Below, piece after piece: positions 25,323 to 25,452 of a stretch of 25,452 bases of DNA (within the stretch, counting starts at the first letter, position 1; each line of letters starts with the position of its first letter). Origin of the DNA: Gracilariopsis chorda (lineage: Eukaryota; Rhodophyta; Florideophyceae; Gracilariales; Gracilariaceae); NCBI GenBank assembly GCA_003194525.1, contig NBIV01000769.1, positions 1-25,452 of the forward strand, in the 5' to 3' direction. A model generated the notes under the pieces. It searched no databases. It was given only the letters and a program-made list of their open reading frames with translations, and was not told the origin of the DNA. The translations under genes were made by a program, and so were the position numbers.

Positions 25323-25452
25323 ATCTTGTAGATCCCCAAATCATTCCTATGAAGCAACGTGGCCAGTCGTTGTCGTCTTCGTCTACTGCCGAACTTGACC
25401 CATCTAATTTCGTAGTGCGAAGGTAGAGTATCTATTCCTTCAGGCAGAGAAA

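Noticed and set aside
1..25452. CRISPR arrays, rRNA, bacterial operons
   Set aside because: No regularly spaced direct repeats, no rRNA landmarks, and the gene content and introns are eukaryotic.

Overview
The window is nuclear DNA of a microbial eukaryote. It has spliceosomal introns (a clear GT...AG intron in actin and another in a zinc-finger gene), a single-copy housekeeping block, and a 14-kb transposon-rich block. Actin, with its '[14 protein letters not shown]' and '[20 protein letters not shown]' stretches and moderate GC, would suit a unicellular red alga. That placement is a guess from the sequence alone.

Positions 1-10366 hold an essentially full-length Ty3/Gypsy chromovirus on the minus strand. 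The 3' LTR is 1-520 (the window starts two bases inside it) and the 5' LTR is 9845-10366. Gag is 9589-7442. A pol frame in the -1 frame relative to Gag carries protease, RT, RNase H, integrase, a GPY/F module and a C-terminal chromodomain. Pol is continuous in one frame but is cut by two in-frame stops (TAG at 4758, TGA at 3942). Between the end of pol and the 3' LTR lies about 1.8 kb that reads on the opposite strand. It has a TATA box, a chain of protein-like ORF pieces and an AATAAA signal, so it looks like a decayed antisense gene cassette carried by the element. A polypurine-tract sequence recurs at three places: next to the 3' LTR, at the RNase H/integrase junction and at the gag/pol junction.

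Positions 10371-14404 are an older transposon graveyard. Two diverged direct repeats of about 650 bp, LTR-like with TG/CA ends, flank a degraded PIF/Harbinger element. That element has a DDE transposase pseudogene on the plus strand converging on a Myb/SANT-like coiled-coil ORF on the minus strand. From 14405 to about 16300 there is an unrecognised broken ORF, small tandem repeats, a possible Ty3/Gypsy RNase H scrap and a strong G-quadruplex motif.

From 16300 to the end is the host gene block: actin (-), a 1.8-kb divergent intergenic region, an importin-11/Kap120-type karyopherin (+), a CDCA7-type 4CXXC zinc-finger protein with a 95-nt intron (+), a small helical protein weakly like DASH subunit Dad1 (+), and a convergent coiled-coil tail-anchored protein (-). 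A poorly resolved partial ORF (-) lies at the right edge. The karyopherin has about a dozen single-base frame breaks, nearly all at homopolymers and with no nonsense substitutions, and actin has one. This looks more like uncorrected long-read consensus errors than real pseudogenes. The retrotransposon coding region has no such indels.
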